NCBI RefSeq assembly: GCF_001426545.1
Contig: NZ_LMEZ01000005.1
Coordinates: 581,333-645,332 of the forward strand
DNA length: 64,000 nt
Direction of reading: 5' to 3'
From: Mycobacterium sp. Root135
GTDB taxonomy: Bacteria > Actinomycetota > Actinomycetes > Mycobacteriales > Mycobacteriaceae
Position 1 is the stretch's first letter, and every line of letters begins with the position of its first letter. The notes under the pieces are model-generated. The model was not told where the DNA came from and made no database searches. It was given only the letters and a program-made list of their open reading frames with translations. Both the position numbers and the translations under genes were made by a program. Positions 1 to 10,500 of this stretch are shown one piece after another.

Positions 1-2
1 TC

Positions 3-86
3 GGCGCCTTCATACAGGCGCTCAGTCAGCTGGCCACCGGCGGCGTCCGCATCCTCTTCTCCGACGTCGAGGTCCCCCAGAGCTAG
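3..86 (+). CDS. C-terminal end of an unidentified protein (truncated by window edge)
   Basis: An open frame runs in from the left edge and stops at TAG 84-86. It encodes about 27 residues ending in ILFSDVEVPQS. The stop overlaps the stop of the convergent ptpB gene (83-85), a typical tight convergent ending in mycobacteria. Too little is present to name a family. The reading frame is supported mainly by this tight convergent fit, and I do not assign a function. Confidence 0.5.
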   Translation, partial: GAFIQALSQLATGGVRILFSDVEVPQS

Positions 87-889
87 GTGACCAGCGCCTG
101 GCGGAGCCGCGTCACCTGATCTGCGGTTACGCCGAGAGCCTCGAGATAGCCCGCCGTCGAGCCATATTCGGCGTCGATCGTCCGCTTGGCCGCCGCCAGG
201 TACTCCTCACGCACGCCGAGCACCTCCTCGTTGAGCCGGGCCTCGGCGAACGTGACGATCTCCGGCGTCGTCGTCTCCTCGGCGCGGTTGCGCACCGACT
301 CGAGGATGCGCTCACGCAGCTCGGGCACGGCCGCGTTGCTGCGCAGGAAGTCCGCGACGATGGCATCGCGTTGTACGCCAACGGTTTCCAGCACGAGTGC
401 GACGGTGAAGCCGGTCCGGTCCTTGCCTGCGAAACAGTGGGCGATGACGGGCCGCTCGTCTGCGAGCAACGAGATCACCTCACGCACGGCGGTCTGCGCG
501 CCCGGCAACGACGGAAAGCGCTCGTACTCCTCGGTCATGAACCGCGCGGCGGCCACGGCGACATCTTCGTCGTCGGGCTTGGCCGTCATCATCTTCTCGA
601 ACGCACTCTCGTGCGGGGCGTCGGCCTGATCTGCGACGAGTTCGTGGAACGGCAGCAGGTGCACGGCCACGCCGTCGGGAACCTGGCCGGGGCCCCGCCG
701 CTCGACCTCGCGTTGCGACCGTAGGTCGGCGACGTCTCCGATGCCGAAGCGCGCCAACGCATCCCGGCCCGCGTCGTCGAGGCGGCTCAACTCGCTGGAG
801 CGGAACAGGCGTCCGGGCCGGATCCCGGTCTCCTCGGCGGCGTCGCGGAAGTTCCAGGCGCCCGAGAGCTCGTTGCCCGAGGAGACCAC
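83..889 (-). CDS. ptpB: Protein tyrosine phosphatase, PtpB type
   Basis: This is a 268-residue phosphatase. The P-loop HCFAGKDRTG places the catalytic Cys at 152 and the phosphate-binding Arg at 158, and a DLRS motif lies near residue 57. These are hallmarks of the mycobacterial PtpB (MptpB) family of secreted phosphatases, which act on phosphotyrosine and phosphoinositides and are about 276 residues in M. tuberculosis. I chose the GTG at 889: it overlaps the fadE2 stop (TAGTG), which implies translational coupling, and the protein begins just before the conserved GAWNFRDA motif. The longer upstream open frame lies antisense-like over fadE2 and is not credible. The order fadE2-ptpB matches Rv0154c-Rv0153c. 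No signal peptide is seen, as in the known family member. Confidence 0.9.
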   Translation of the reverse strand: MVSSGNELSGAWNFRDAAEETGIRPGRLFRSSELSRLDDAGRDALARFGIGDVADLRSQREVERRGPGQVPDGVAVHLLPFHELVADQADAPHESAFEKMMTAKPDDEDVAVAAARFMTEEYERFPSLPGAQTAVREVISLLADERPVIAHCFAGKDRTGFTVALVLETVGVQRDAIVADFLRSNAAVPELRERILESVRNRAEETTTPEIVTFAEARLNEEVLGVREEYLAAAKRTIDAEYGSTAGYLEALGVTADQVTRLRQALVT

Positions 890-2124
890 TACGAGGTCAC
901 CGCCGCTGCCAGAGGGCTCTTCTCTCGGCCGAGTTCGGCCCTGGCGATGGTGCGTATGTGCACCTCGTCGGGCCCGTCGAACAGCCGCATCGCGCGGTGC
1001 CAGCCGTAGAGGCGGGCGAGGGGAAAATCGTCGCTGATCCCCGCGGCGCCGTGCACCTGGATGGCGCGGTCCAACACGTTGCACGCCATCTGCGGGGCGA
1101 CGGCCTTGATCATCGCGACCTGGTTGCGGGCCTCCTTGTTGCCGTGCTTGTCGATCGTCCACGCAGCCTTCTCGCACAACAGCCGGGCCTGGTCGATCTC
1201 GTTGCGCGACAACGCAACCTGCTGCTGGACGACGCCCTGCTCGGCCAACGGCTTGCCGAAGGCGATGCGCGTGTTGACACGGTCGACCATCAGGGCCAGC
1301 GCGCGTTCGGCCACCCCGATCGCCCGCATGCAGTGGTGGATCCGGCCGGGACCGAGGCGAGCCTGGGCGATCGCGAAGCCGCCGCCCTCCTCGCCGAGCA
1401 GGTTGCTCACCGGCACCCGGACATTGTCGAAGGTGATTTCGGCGTGGCCATGCTGGTCCTGCCACCCGAACACCGGGAGCGACCGCACGATGGTGACCCC
1501 GGGAGTGTCCAAGGGCACCAGGATCATCGACTGCTGCTGATGGCTTGCCGCATCGGGGTTGGTGCGACCCATGACGATCAGGATCTTGCAGCGCGGGTCG
1601 TTGGCGCCGGAGGTCCACCACTTGCGGCCGTTGATGACGTAGTCGCCACCGTCGCGCAGCATCGTGGTCTCGATGTTGCGGGCGTCGCTGGAGGCCACGG
1701 CGGGCTCGGTCATCGCGAACGCGCTGCGGATCTCACCGTTGAGAAGCGGCTCGAGCCACTGCTTGCTCTGCTCCGGGGTGGCGAACAGGTGCAGCGTCTC
1801 CATGTTGCCGGTGTCGGGAGCGGCACAGTTGAGCGCCTCGGGGGCCAACTCCATACTCCAGCCGGACAACTCCGCCAGCGGGGAGTACTCCAGGTTGGTC
1901 AGCCCCGACTCCGACGGAAGGAACAGGTTCCACAGGCCGCGGTCGCGGGCGAGCGTCTTGAGTTCCTCGACCACCGGGGGCACGGTGTGGTCGTCGCGCC
2001 CGGCCTCGAGGCGGTATTGGTCGTAGGCGTGCTCGGCGGGGAACACGTGCTCGACCATGAAGTCGGTGAGCCGTTGGTGGTAGTCCTGTGCCTTGTCCGA
2101 CCTCGCGAAGTCCATGACCGTCAC
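889..2124 (-). CDS. fadE2: Acyl-CoA dehydrogenase, FadE2 / ACAD10-11-like
   Basis: This FAD-dependent acyl-CoA dehydrogenase has 411 residues, or 408 if the ATG at 2115 is used. It shows the flavin/substrate signatures [14 protein letters not shown] and [10 protein letters not shown], and an [16 protein letters not shown] segment near the C-terminus. Where short-chain family members carry the catalytic Glu in EGT, this protein has LFDGPDEVH. That Asp-Gly-Pro motif is typical of the ACAD10/11-like subgroup, so chain-length preference may differ from classical FadE enzymes. It is followed by ptpB with overlapping stop and start codons. Only 18 bases separate its GTG from the end of the upstream gene, so read-through from the pks12 operon is possible. 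Gene order supports orthology to Rv0154c. Confidence 0.88.
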   Translation of the reverse strand: MTVMDFARSDKAQDYHQRLTDFMVEHVFPAEHAYDQYRLEAGRDDHTVPPVVEELKTLARDRGLWNLFLPSESGLTNLEYSPLAELSGWSMELAPEALNCAAPDTGNMETLHLFATPEQSKQWLEPLLNGEIRSAFAMTEPAVASSDARNIETTMLRDGGDYVINGRKWWTSGANDPRCKILIVMGRTNPDAASHQQQSMILVPLDTPGVTIVRSLPVFGWQDQHGHAEITFDNVRVPVSNLLGEEGGGFAIAQARLGPGRIHHCMRAIGVAERALALMVDRVNTRIAFGKPLAEQGVVQQQVALSRNEIDQARLLCEKAAWTIDKHGNKEARNQVAMIKAVAPQMACNVLDRAIQVHGAAGISDDFPLARLYGWHRAMRLFDGPDEVHIRTIARAELGREKSPLAAAVTS

Positions 2125-2129
2125 GATAT

Positions 2130-2139
2130 GACACGTGTC
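2130..2139. promoter_or_regulatory. 10-bp palindrome between the 803-aa gene and fadE2
   Basis: GACACGTGTC is a perfect palindrome lying 5 bases upstream of the fadE2 GTG start, inside the 18-bp gap. Its position would suit an operator controlling fadE2-ptpB. A 10-bp palindrome may also occur by chance, and no cognate regulator is adjacent. Confidence 0.3.
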
Positions 2140-2142
2140 TAA

Positions 2143-4554
2143 CTAAGCTCCCAGCACGGTGACCTCGCCCGTCGCTCCGTCCACCTCGACGACGGTTCCT
2201 GTGACGAGCCGCGCGGTCGCGCCGCGTGCGTTGACGACGCACGGCACCCCGAATTCGCGTGCCACGATCGCGGCGTGTGACGTCGGTCCGCCCAGTTCGG
2301 TCACGACGGCCGCCGCGTACGCGAACGCCGGCGTGTAGCCCACGTCGGTGACCTTGGCGACCAGGACTTCGCCGGGCTGCAGGTCGTCGATCGTCTCGGC
2401 GTGCACGACGCGGACCCGCCCGCGGGCGCTGCCCCCGGACACGCCGATGCCGTGCAGCACCTCGCCGCCCTGGAAGGCCGTGGTGGGGGCCTCGGTCGGG
2501 GTCCAGTGGCCGCTGAACGCCTCGGGCGGCACCAGTTCCTGCAACGTCGCCTGTTCGGCCCGTCGGCGGGCGACGATGCCGGCCAGGTTCGGCGGCGGGG
2601 CGTCCAGCTCGTCGACCAGCAGGTAGAACACGTCGTCGACGGTGCCCAGCTCGCCAGCGTCGACCATCCGCCTGCCCTGCTCGCGCAGCAGTCGCCTGAG
2701 CACCCAGATCGCGCGCACCATCCGGTCGCGGCGCACTTCCCGCTCGCGAAGCTGGCTGGCCGCGGCCACCGCGACGGCTCGCGCGCGCAGCGGCACCGCG
2801 GGCAGGCGGGGCAGCTCGCGGGGCAGCGCCGTCAGCGCCTTGGTCACCATGCGGATCAACAGGTCGGGGTCGTCGGCGTAGGTCGCCGACCGCATCTCGA
2901 CCTCGCCGGGGCCGCGGTGTCCGATGAGGGCCAGCTCCGTGGCCAGCGCGGCCGAGAACGCCGGCGCCTGCGCGGCGAGCGTCGCGGCGTCGGTCTCCGG
3001 CTCGGACAACAGCCGGGCGGCGACGGGATCACGCCGTGCCGCGGCGGCCAGCCGATGGACCGCGCTGAGTGCCTGCGCGCTGACCAACTCGTCGCCCGCC
3101 GCGGGCATCACGTCGCGACCGCAGAGCAGCCGCATCACCACCCCGTAGCCGGCGCACAGCAGGATCGACGCCGACGAGAGCACCCACCCGTGCACGACGT
3201 GGTCGCGACCCAGCAGGATCAGCTCGCGCAGCCGGTGGTCGTCGAGGGTGGCGGGGTCCGCAGCGGCCGCCTCCAGGCGATGCACGTCGGCGGCGAAGGC
3301 CTTGGTGTCGCCGTGGGACCCGGCGGACAGGCCGACCAGGCAGTTGGCGAAGGTCAGCCCGCCGCGGAGTTGGCGGACGAGGCCACGTGGCTCCACCGGC
3401 GGCAGGTGTTCGCCGAACAGTTCGAGGCCGTCCTCGGTGTGGCCGAAGAACCCGGAGAGCACCAGCGCGGGGTCGATGAACGGCACGGTGTGCGCCATGA
3501 AGTGCCCGGTGGTGATGCCCGCGTACAGGCGGTGGCCGAACACCCCGGTGGTCCGGACCGACATCTCGCGCTGGACGGCCCCGCCGGGGCGTAGCCGCTC
3601 GGAGATGACCAGTCCCGCTGCGCGCGTTCCGAGCACCGTCACCGACGCCGACGACGGGGAGAACGGTCCGGCCAGCGCCTCGGAGAGGTTGGTGGCGATG
3701 AACGCGGGGAACCGCGGATCGATGGGGGTGTCGAACTCGCCGGTGACGTCGCCGGGGCCCGCGGGCACCGGCTCGACCCCGTCGGCGGCCGGCGCGTCGA
3801 CCGCCGGAATCTGCAGCACGCGCGGCAGTCGCCACGGGATGTCGTGGACGGTGCCACCCACGGCGATTCGGCCCCGGCACGCGAGCGCGAAGTCCTCGAG
3901 TGCCTGAGCCACGTCGAAGGTGGGGGTGAATCCCCAGTCGTCGCGCAGGCCGGTGGTGTCCAGCATCGGTACCGTCACTGTGGGCCCGGCGACGATGCGA
4001 CCAAGCGGCCCCGGGGCTTTGACGACGCGCCTGCCGACGGCCGCGGCGATGGCGCGCACGGTGGTGTGTCCTGCGGCGGCGACGTCGACCCGACCGGCGG
4101 GCAGGTCGGAGTCGAGCAGCGCTCGTACCAACACCCGCTCGACGTCGTGGGCGTGCACCACCTGCAGGGGTCGGTCGGCAGAACCGTCGTCGAACACGGC
4201 AGGGCCGGTGAACCGGCGCAGTACGGCGTCGTCGACGTGGCGGCCCAGGACCAGTGCCGTCCTGACGACGATCGCCCCGTCCGGGATGGCGTCCGTGCCG
4301 TCGGCAAGCACGACGACGCGGTCGACCCCGTCGGCCGCCACGTCGAGGCCGCGGGTGCCGCCGCAGTGCAACACCGCGTCGGCACCCTTGACCGCGTCGA
4401 CGATGTAGTCGCTCGACGTCACGAACTCGACTGCGCCGGACCAACTCTCGGGCCGGTGGGCACCGATGCCGACGACGTCGTGGCCAAGGCTGACCAGTCG
4501 CGCCGACACCCCGCGCCCGAGCGCGCCGTCGGCGCCCCCGACGACGATCCTCAT
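2143..4554 (-). CDS. Rossmann (SDR) + RPH-like helical + phospho-His swivel protein, Rv2047c type
   Basis: This 803-residue three-part protein has (1) residues 1-240, an extended-SDR Rossmann fold starting MRIVVGGADGALGRG (GxxGxxG nucleotide motif at 6-13); (2) residues about 270-690, a helical region with GHRGPGEVEM and DAGELGTVDDVFYLLVDEL, motifs I associate with the substrate-binding domain of rifampin phosphotransferase and PEP-synthase-like enzymes; (3) residues about 700-803, a swivelling phospho-histidine domain with GGPTSHAAIV, His760 being the predicted phospho-carrier. No ATP-grasp domain is present, so any phosphorylation needs a donor in trans. The start ATG lies 6 bases after the pks12 stop, with AGG inside the pks12 end as ribosome site. 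Translational coupling to pks12 implies a role in mycoketide release or modification. The M. tuberculosis counterpart is Rv2047c, next to pks12. Biochemical function is inferred. Confidence 0.85.
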   Translation of the reverse strand: MRIVVGGADGALGRGVSARLVSLGHDVVGIGAHRPESWSGAVEFVTSSDYIVDAVKGADAVLHCGGTRGLDVAADGVDRVVVLADGTDAIPDGAIVVRTALVLGRHVDDAVLRRFTGPAVFDDGSADRPLQVVHAHDVERVLVRALLDSDLPAGRVDVAAAGHTTVRAIAAAVGRRVVKAPGPLGRIVAGPTVTVPMLDTTGLRDDWGFTPTFDVAQALEDFALACRGRIAVGGTVHDIPWRLPRVLQIPAVDAPAADGVEPVPAGPGDVTGEFDTPIDPRFPAFIATNLSEALAGPFSPSSASVTVLGTRAAGLVISERLRPGGAVQREMSVRTTGVFGHRLYAGITTGHFMAHTVPFIDPALVLSGFFGHTEDGLELFGEHLPPVEPRGLVRQLRGGLTFANCLVGLSAGSHGDTKAFAADVHRLEAAAADPATLDDHRLRELILLGRDHVVHGWVLSSASILLCAGYGVVMRLLCGRDVMPAAGDELVSAQALSAVHRLAAAARRDPVAARLLSEPETDAATLAAQAPAFSAALATELALIGHRGPGEVEMRSATYADDPDLLIRMVTKALTALPRELPRLPAVPLRARAVAVAAASQLREREVRRDRMVRAIWVLRRLLREQGRRMVDAGELGTVDDVFYLLVDELDAPPPNLAGIVARRRAEQATLQELVPPEAFSGHWTPTEAPTTAFQGGEVLHGIGVSGGSARGRVRVVHAETIDDLQPGEVLVAKVTDVGYTPAFAYAAAVVTELGGPTSHAAIVAREFGVPCVVNARGATARLVTGTVVEVDGATGEVTVLGA

Positions 4555-4560
4555 CGAGGC

Positions 4561-7500
4561 CTAGCCAGCATCGTCGTCGCTGAACGCCGCCAACAGATCC
4601 TGAAGGTCCATGTCGGCAATGTCCTGAGTGCGATCCGGCTCGTTCGACGCCGCCGCCTCGGCGGTGTCCGCACCGCTGCCCTGCGCGGCGAGGTTGAGCA
4701 GCATGTCGAGCACGCCGGCCTGCCGCAGCCGCTTGATCGGGATGGTGGCCACGACGCGCTGCAGTTCCTCGTCGACCGAGTTGGTCGCGGGGCCCTGCTG
4801 CTCCTCGCCGACGAGCTGGGTGCGGAAGTACTCCGCGATCGCCGCCGGGTTCGGATAGTCGAAGATCAGCGTCGGCGAGAGCGTCAGCCCCGTCGCCGCC
4901 TTCAACCGGTTGCGCAGCTCGACCGCGGTGAGAGAGTCGAAGCCGTGATCCTGGAACGCCAGATCCGGTGCGATCGACTGTGGGTTGGGCAGCCCGAGCA
5001 CCGTGGCCATGTGCGACCGCACCAGGTCCAGCAGCAGGTCGAACTGCTCGTCGGTCGGCAGCCCCGAAAGGCGTTGCGACAGAGCCGAACGCGACTGTGC
5101 GGCGGCCAGCGAATCCCCGACCTGGCGGCGGGCCGGCCCCGAGATCAGCTCGACGAACATCGGCGGCAGCGTGCCCGCCGACGACTTGGTCCGCAGTGCC
5201 ACCCGGTCGATCCGCGCGGGCACCAGGAACGGCTCGTCGACGGTCAGCGCCTCGTCGAACAGCGCCAGCGCGTCGTCGAGGCCCAGCGCCAGGATGCCGT
5301 CGCGGTTGAGCCGCGCCAGGTCGACGTCCTGAAGGTGGCCCGTCATGCCGCTGGCCTGCTCCCACAGCCCCCAACCCAGCGACATCGCCGGCAGGCCGTT
5401 GGCGCGCCGGTGGGCGGCAAGGGCGTCGAGATAGGCGTTGGCCGCCGAGTAGTTCGCCTGCCCAGACGCGCCGACCAGACCCGCCATCGACGAGAACATC
5501 ACGAACGCCGACAGGTCGAGGTCACGGGTCAGCTCGTGCAGGTTCCACGCCGCGTCGACCTTGGACCGCAGCACCGCGTCCACCCGCTCCGGCGTCAGTG
5601 ACGTCACCACCGCGTCGTCGATCACGCCTGCGGTGTGGATGACGGCCGACAGCGCGTGCTGGTGGTCGATCCCTGCCAGGGCCTTGGCGAGCGCGTCCCG
5701 GTCGGCGGCGTCCGCGGCGACCACCTGGACGTGGGCGCCCGCGTCGGTCAGCTCGGAGACCAACTCGGCAGCGCCGGGGGCGTCCGGCCCGCGGCGCGAC
5801 AGCAGCACCAAGTGCCGCACGTCGTGGGTGGCGACGACGTGGCGGGCCACCGAGGCGCCCGCCATGCCGGTGCCGCCGGTGATCAGCACGGTGCCGTTCG
5901 CCCAGGCGTCCGGCATCGTCAGCACGACCTTGCCGATGTGGCGGGCCTGGCTGAGGTGCCGCAGCGCCGCCGGTGCCCGTCGCACGTCCCACGTCGAGAT
6001 CGGCAGGGGGCGAAGCACTCCCGTGTCGCTCAGCTCGGCCACGCCCGTCAGGATCTTGCTCACGCCGTCCGCGCCCGCCTCGAAGAGGTCGAACGCGCGG
6101 TAGCGCACGCCGGGGTGATCCACGGCGACGGTGTCGGCGTCGCGGATGTCGGTCTTGCCCATCTCCAGGAAGGACCCGCCGCGCGGCAGCAGTCGCAGCG
6201 ACGCGTCGACGAAGTCACCCGAGAGCGAGTCGAGCACCACGTCGACCCCTCGCCCGCCGGTGACGGCGAGGAACTTCTGCTCGAAGTCCAGGGTGCGGGA
6301 GTCGCCGATGTGGTCGTCGTCGAAGCCCATGGCCCGCAACGTGTCCCACTTCGGGCGGCTCGCGGTGGCGAACACCTCGAGGCCCCAGTGCCTGGCCAGC
6401 TGGACAGCGGCCATGCCGACGCCACCGGTGCCCGCGTGGATCAACACCGACTGGCCCGGCTGCACGTCGGCCAGCCCGCGCAGCGCGAAGAACGCCGTCG
6501 CGAAGCCGACCGTGAACCCGGCGCCCTGCGCATAGCCCCAGTCCGCGGGGATGGGCAGCACGACGCGGGCGTCTGTGGTGGCCATGGTGCCGGTGCCCTC
6601 GGGGAACAGGCCCATGACCCGGTCACCGACGGACACTTCGGTCACGCCTGGGGCGACCTCGACGACGATGCCCGCCGCCTCGATGCCCATGGAACCGCCG
6701 CCCGGGTACAACCCGAGGGCGATCATGACGTCGCGGAAGTTGGCGCCGATGGCGCGCACGGCCACCCGGATGCGGCCCGACTCCAGCGGCTCGTCGGCGT
6801 CCGGAATCGGTTGCAGGCTCAGGTCGTCGAACGTGCCCGACTCGGCGACCGTCAGCCGCCACGGCGCATTGTCGGCCGGGGGAGTCAGCAGCGACTCCGC
6901 GGCGCGGCTCGGCAGCACCCGGGCGGTGTGCAGAACACCGTCGCGGATGACCACCTGCGGTTCGCCGAGCGCCACGAGGGGCGCCGGGTCGACCTGATCC
7001 GAATCGGTGTCGACCAGGAGGACGCGCCCCGGGTGCTCCGTCTGCGCGGCCCGCACCAGACCCCATACCGCGGCACCGGCCAGATCCGTGACGTCCTCAC
7101 CGGGCATGGCGACGGCCCCGCGGGTCGTCACCACCAGGGTGGACGGCGGGCTGGCTTCAGAGCTCTCGGCGAGCCACGACTGCAGCCGCTCGAGCGCGAC
7201 GTGCGTTGCGCCGTACACGCCGGCCAGCTCGTCGGATTCGCTTGTCGCGGCGACCGATTCGAACACCACGACCTCGGCGTCGGAGTCGGCCTGCTCGACG
7301 GCGGGTGTGGCCGGCGACCACACCACCTCGAACAGTTCACCGCCGCCTGTGCCGCCGACCGCGGCGGCCAACTGCTGGGCCGTCACCGGCCGGGCCACCA
7401 TCGCCTCGACCGACAGCACCGGAAGGCCGAGCCCGTCGGCCAGGTCGATCGACATCGAGCTGGTCCCGTTGGGTGCGAGGCGTGCGCGGACCGCCGACGC

Positions 7501-10500
7501 GCCTGACGCGTGCAGCGACACCTTCTGCCAGGAGAACGGCAGGGCCATCTCGCCCTCGTTGTCCTCGCGGCTCATCACCACCGCGTGCAGCGCTCCGTCG
7601 AGCAGCACCGGATGCACGCCAAAGCCTCCTGCCTGCAGCTCCTGCGGGATGGCCACCTCGGCGAACACCTCGTCGCCCCGGCGCCACATCGCCTTCAGGC
7701 CGCGGAACGCCGGACCGTATTCGTAACCCCTTGCCGAGAGCTCGGCGTAGGCGTCTGCCACGTCGACCTCGCGGGCGCCGACCGGCGGCCAGATCGACAG
7801 GTCCGAACCGGGTGCCGACGACGCGACGCCCAGCTCACCCTCGGCGTTGAGGATCCACTGCGCCGAATCCTGTTGCGCGCGTGAGAAGATCGACACGACG
7901 CGGCCGCCGGCCTCGTCGGCCTGGCTCACCACGACCTGCACGGCGACGCCCTCGGCGGGCAACACCAGCGGCGCGTGCAGCATCAACTCGTCCACGACGT
8001 TGCAGCCCACTTCGTCGCCCGCCCGGATGGCCAGCTCGACGAACCCGGCGCCGGGGAACAGCACGACGCCGGCGACCGCATGGTCGGCCAGCCAGGGCTG
8101 GGTCGACGTAGACAGGCGACCGGTCAGCACCACGCCGCCGGTCTCGGGGGATTCGACGACCGCGCCGAGGAGCGCGTGGTCGGTGCGGCCGAGGCCGAGG
8201 CCGGTGGCGTCGGTCGAGCCGGATCCGCCGCTGGTCAGCCAGAAGCGTCGCCGCTGGAAGGCATAGGTCGGCAGGTCGAGCAGTCGACCGCCGGTGCACG
8301 CCGCCTGCCAGTCCACCTCGACGCCGGAGACCGACAGCTCGGCCAGCGCGGTGACCAGGGTCTTTGGCTCGGGAACGTCCTTCTTCAGCGTCGAGACCGT
8401 GACCGGCTCGGACTCGGCAAGCGACATCGCGATCGTCGCCGTCAGGCCGCTGGCCGGACCCACCTCGACGAAGCGTGTGACGCCCGCCGCCGCGAGGAAC
8501 CGGGCGCTGTCGTCGAAGCGGACCGCCTCGAGGATGTGGCTGGCCCAGTACGGCGCGGTCGCGAAGTCCTGACCCGCCAGCTCGCCGGTCACGTTGGAGA
8601 CGATCGGAATCCTCGGCTCCGCCAACGACATTCCGCCGGCGACGGTGTTGAACTCCAGCAGCATCGGTTCCATCAGCGTCGAGTGGAAGGCATGCGAGAC
8701 CGCCAGCTGATGCACCCGGCAGCCCGTGGCCTTGGCCTCCTCGGCGATCGCCAGGACGGCGTCCTCCGGACCGGAGATGACGATCGAGTCGGGGCCGTTG
8801 ACCGCCGCGATGCCGACGCCGTCGCGCAGCAGCGGCCGCATCTCGGCTTCGCTCGTCGCGATGGCCACCATCGCGCCACCCTCGGGCAGCCGCTGCATGA
8901 GCCTGCCGCGCGCGGCCACCAGGGCGGCCGCGTTCTCCAGCGACAGCACCCCGGCGACGTGCGCCGCGGTCAGTTCACCGATCGAGTGCCCGAGCACGTA
9001 ATCGGGCTCGATGCCCCACGATTCGAGCAGCCGGAACATCGCCACCTCGACGGTGAACAGCGCGGGCTGCGCGTACTCCGTCGAATCCAGCACGGCCGCA
9101 TTGCTTCCCCACATGACGTCGCGGATCGGCCGCAGCAGGTGGCGGTCCAGTTCCGTGGTCACGGCGTCAAATGCCGCGGCGAAGACCGGGAATTCGGCGT
9201 GCAGCTCGCGGCCCATGCCGAGCGCCTGCGCGCCCTGCCCCGGGAACACGAACGCGGTCTTGCCCGATCCGGTGGCGCGGCCGCGGACGGTGCCCGCGCC
9301 CGGCTGGTCGTCGGCGAGAGCCGTCAGCTCCGCCAGCAGCTCGTCGCGGTCGGCGCCGAGCATGACGGCGCGGTGGGCGAACGAGGACCGACCGCCAAGC
9401 GTCCAGCCGACGTCAAGGGCGTCGAGGTCCGGGTGGGCACCGAGGTGACCGGCGAGGCGGCGGGCCTGATCGGCAAGGGCCTCAGGCGTCTTCGCGGACA
9501 ACGCCCACGGCACGACGGCTGGCCGACGCGCCTCGACGACGGGGGCCGCCGACGGCGGGGCCTGCTCGATGATGACGTGCGCGTTGGTGCCGCTGATGCC
9601 GAACGACGACACGCCGGCCCGGCGAGGCGAGCCGTTCTCGGGCCACGGCTGTGCCTCGGTCAGCAGCGCGACCGAACCCATGGTCCAGTCGACGTGCGGC
9701 GTCGGCTGGTCGACGTGCAGCGTGGCGGGCAACTGCTCGTGCCGCATCGACTGCACCATCTTGATGATTCCGGCGACGCCAGCGGCGGCCTGGGAGTGAC
9801 CCATGTTCGACTTCACCGAGCCGATCCACAGCGGATGGCGACGGTCCTGGCCGTAGGTCGCCAGCAGCGCCTGCGCCTCGATCGGATCACCGAGCGTGGT
9901 GCCGGTGCCGTGTGCCTCGACGACGTCGACGTCGGCCGCGGTCAGCCCGGCGTTGGCCAGCGCCGAACGCAGCACGCGCTGCTGCGACGGTCCGTTCGGC
10001 GCGGTGAGCCCGTTGGACGCACCGTCCTGGTTGATCGCCGAGCCGCGCACCAACGCCAGCACCTGGTGGCCGTTGCGCTGGGCGTCGGCCAGCCGCTCGA
10101 CGACGAGAATGCCGCCGCCGTCGGCGAATCCGGTGCCGTCCGCCGCACCGGCGAACGACTTGCAGCGGCCGTCGGACGACAAGCCGCGCTGCCTGCTGAA
10201 CTCCACGAAGATGTCCGGCGCCGCGTTGACGGTGACGCCGCCTGCGAGCGCGAGGTCGCACTCACCGGTGCGCAGGGCCTGCGCGGCCATGTGCAGGGCG
10301 ACCAGCGACGACGAACACGCGGTGTCGATCGACACGGCCGGACCCTCGAGTCCGAGCACGTAGGACACCCGGCCCGACGCGACGCTGGAGGCCTGACCGG
10401 TCAGCCGGAAGCCCTCCGCACCCTCGGCGCCGACGCCGTAACCCTGGGCGTACACGCCTGCGAAGACGCCGGTGGCGCTGCCGCGCAACGACGCCGGGTC

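Noticed and set aside
890..1621. Upstream extension of ptpB to 512 codons
   Set aside because: The extension overlaps fadE2 in another frame and has no homology; GTG 889 gives the normal PtpB length and an overlap-coupled start.
4561..4930. Possible thioesterase at the Pks12 C-terminus
   Set aside because: After the last ACP (Ser4024) only about 120 residues remain and no GxSxG hydrolase motif is seen.
3029..5374. 781-codon minus frame overlapping pks12 and the 803-residue gene
   Set aside because: It is frame-shifted relative to two well-supported genes, and its translation is Arg/Gly/Pro-rich without motifs.
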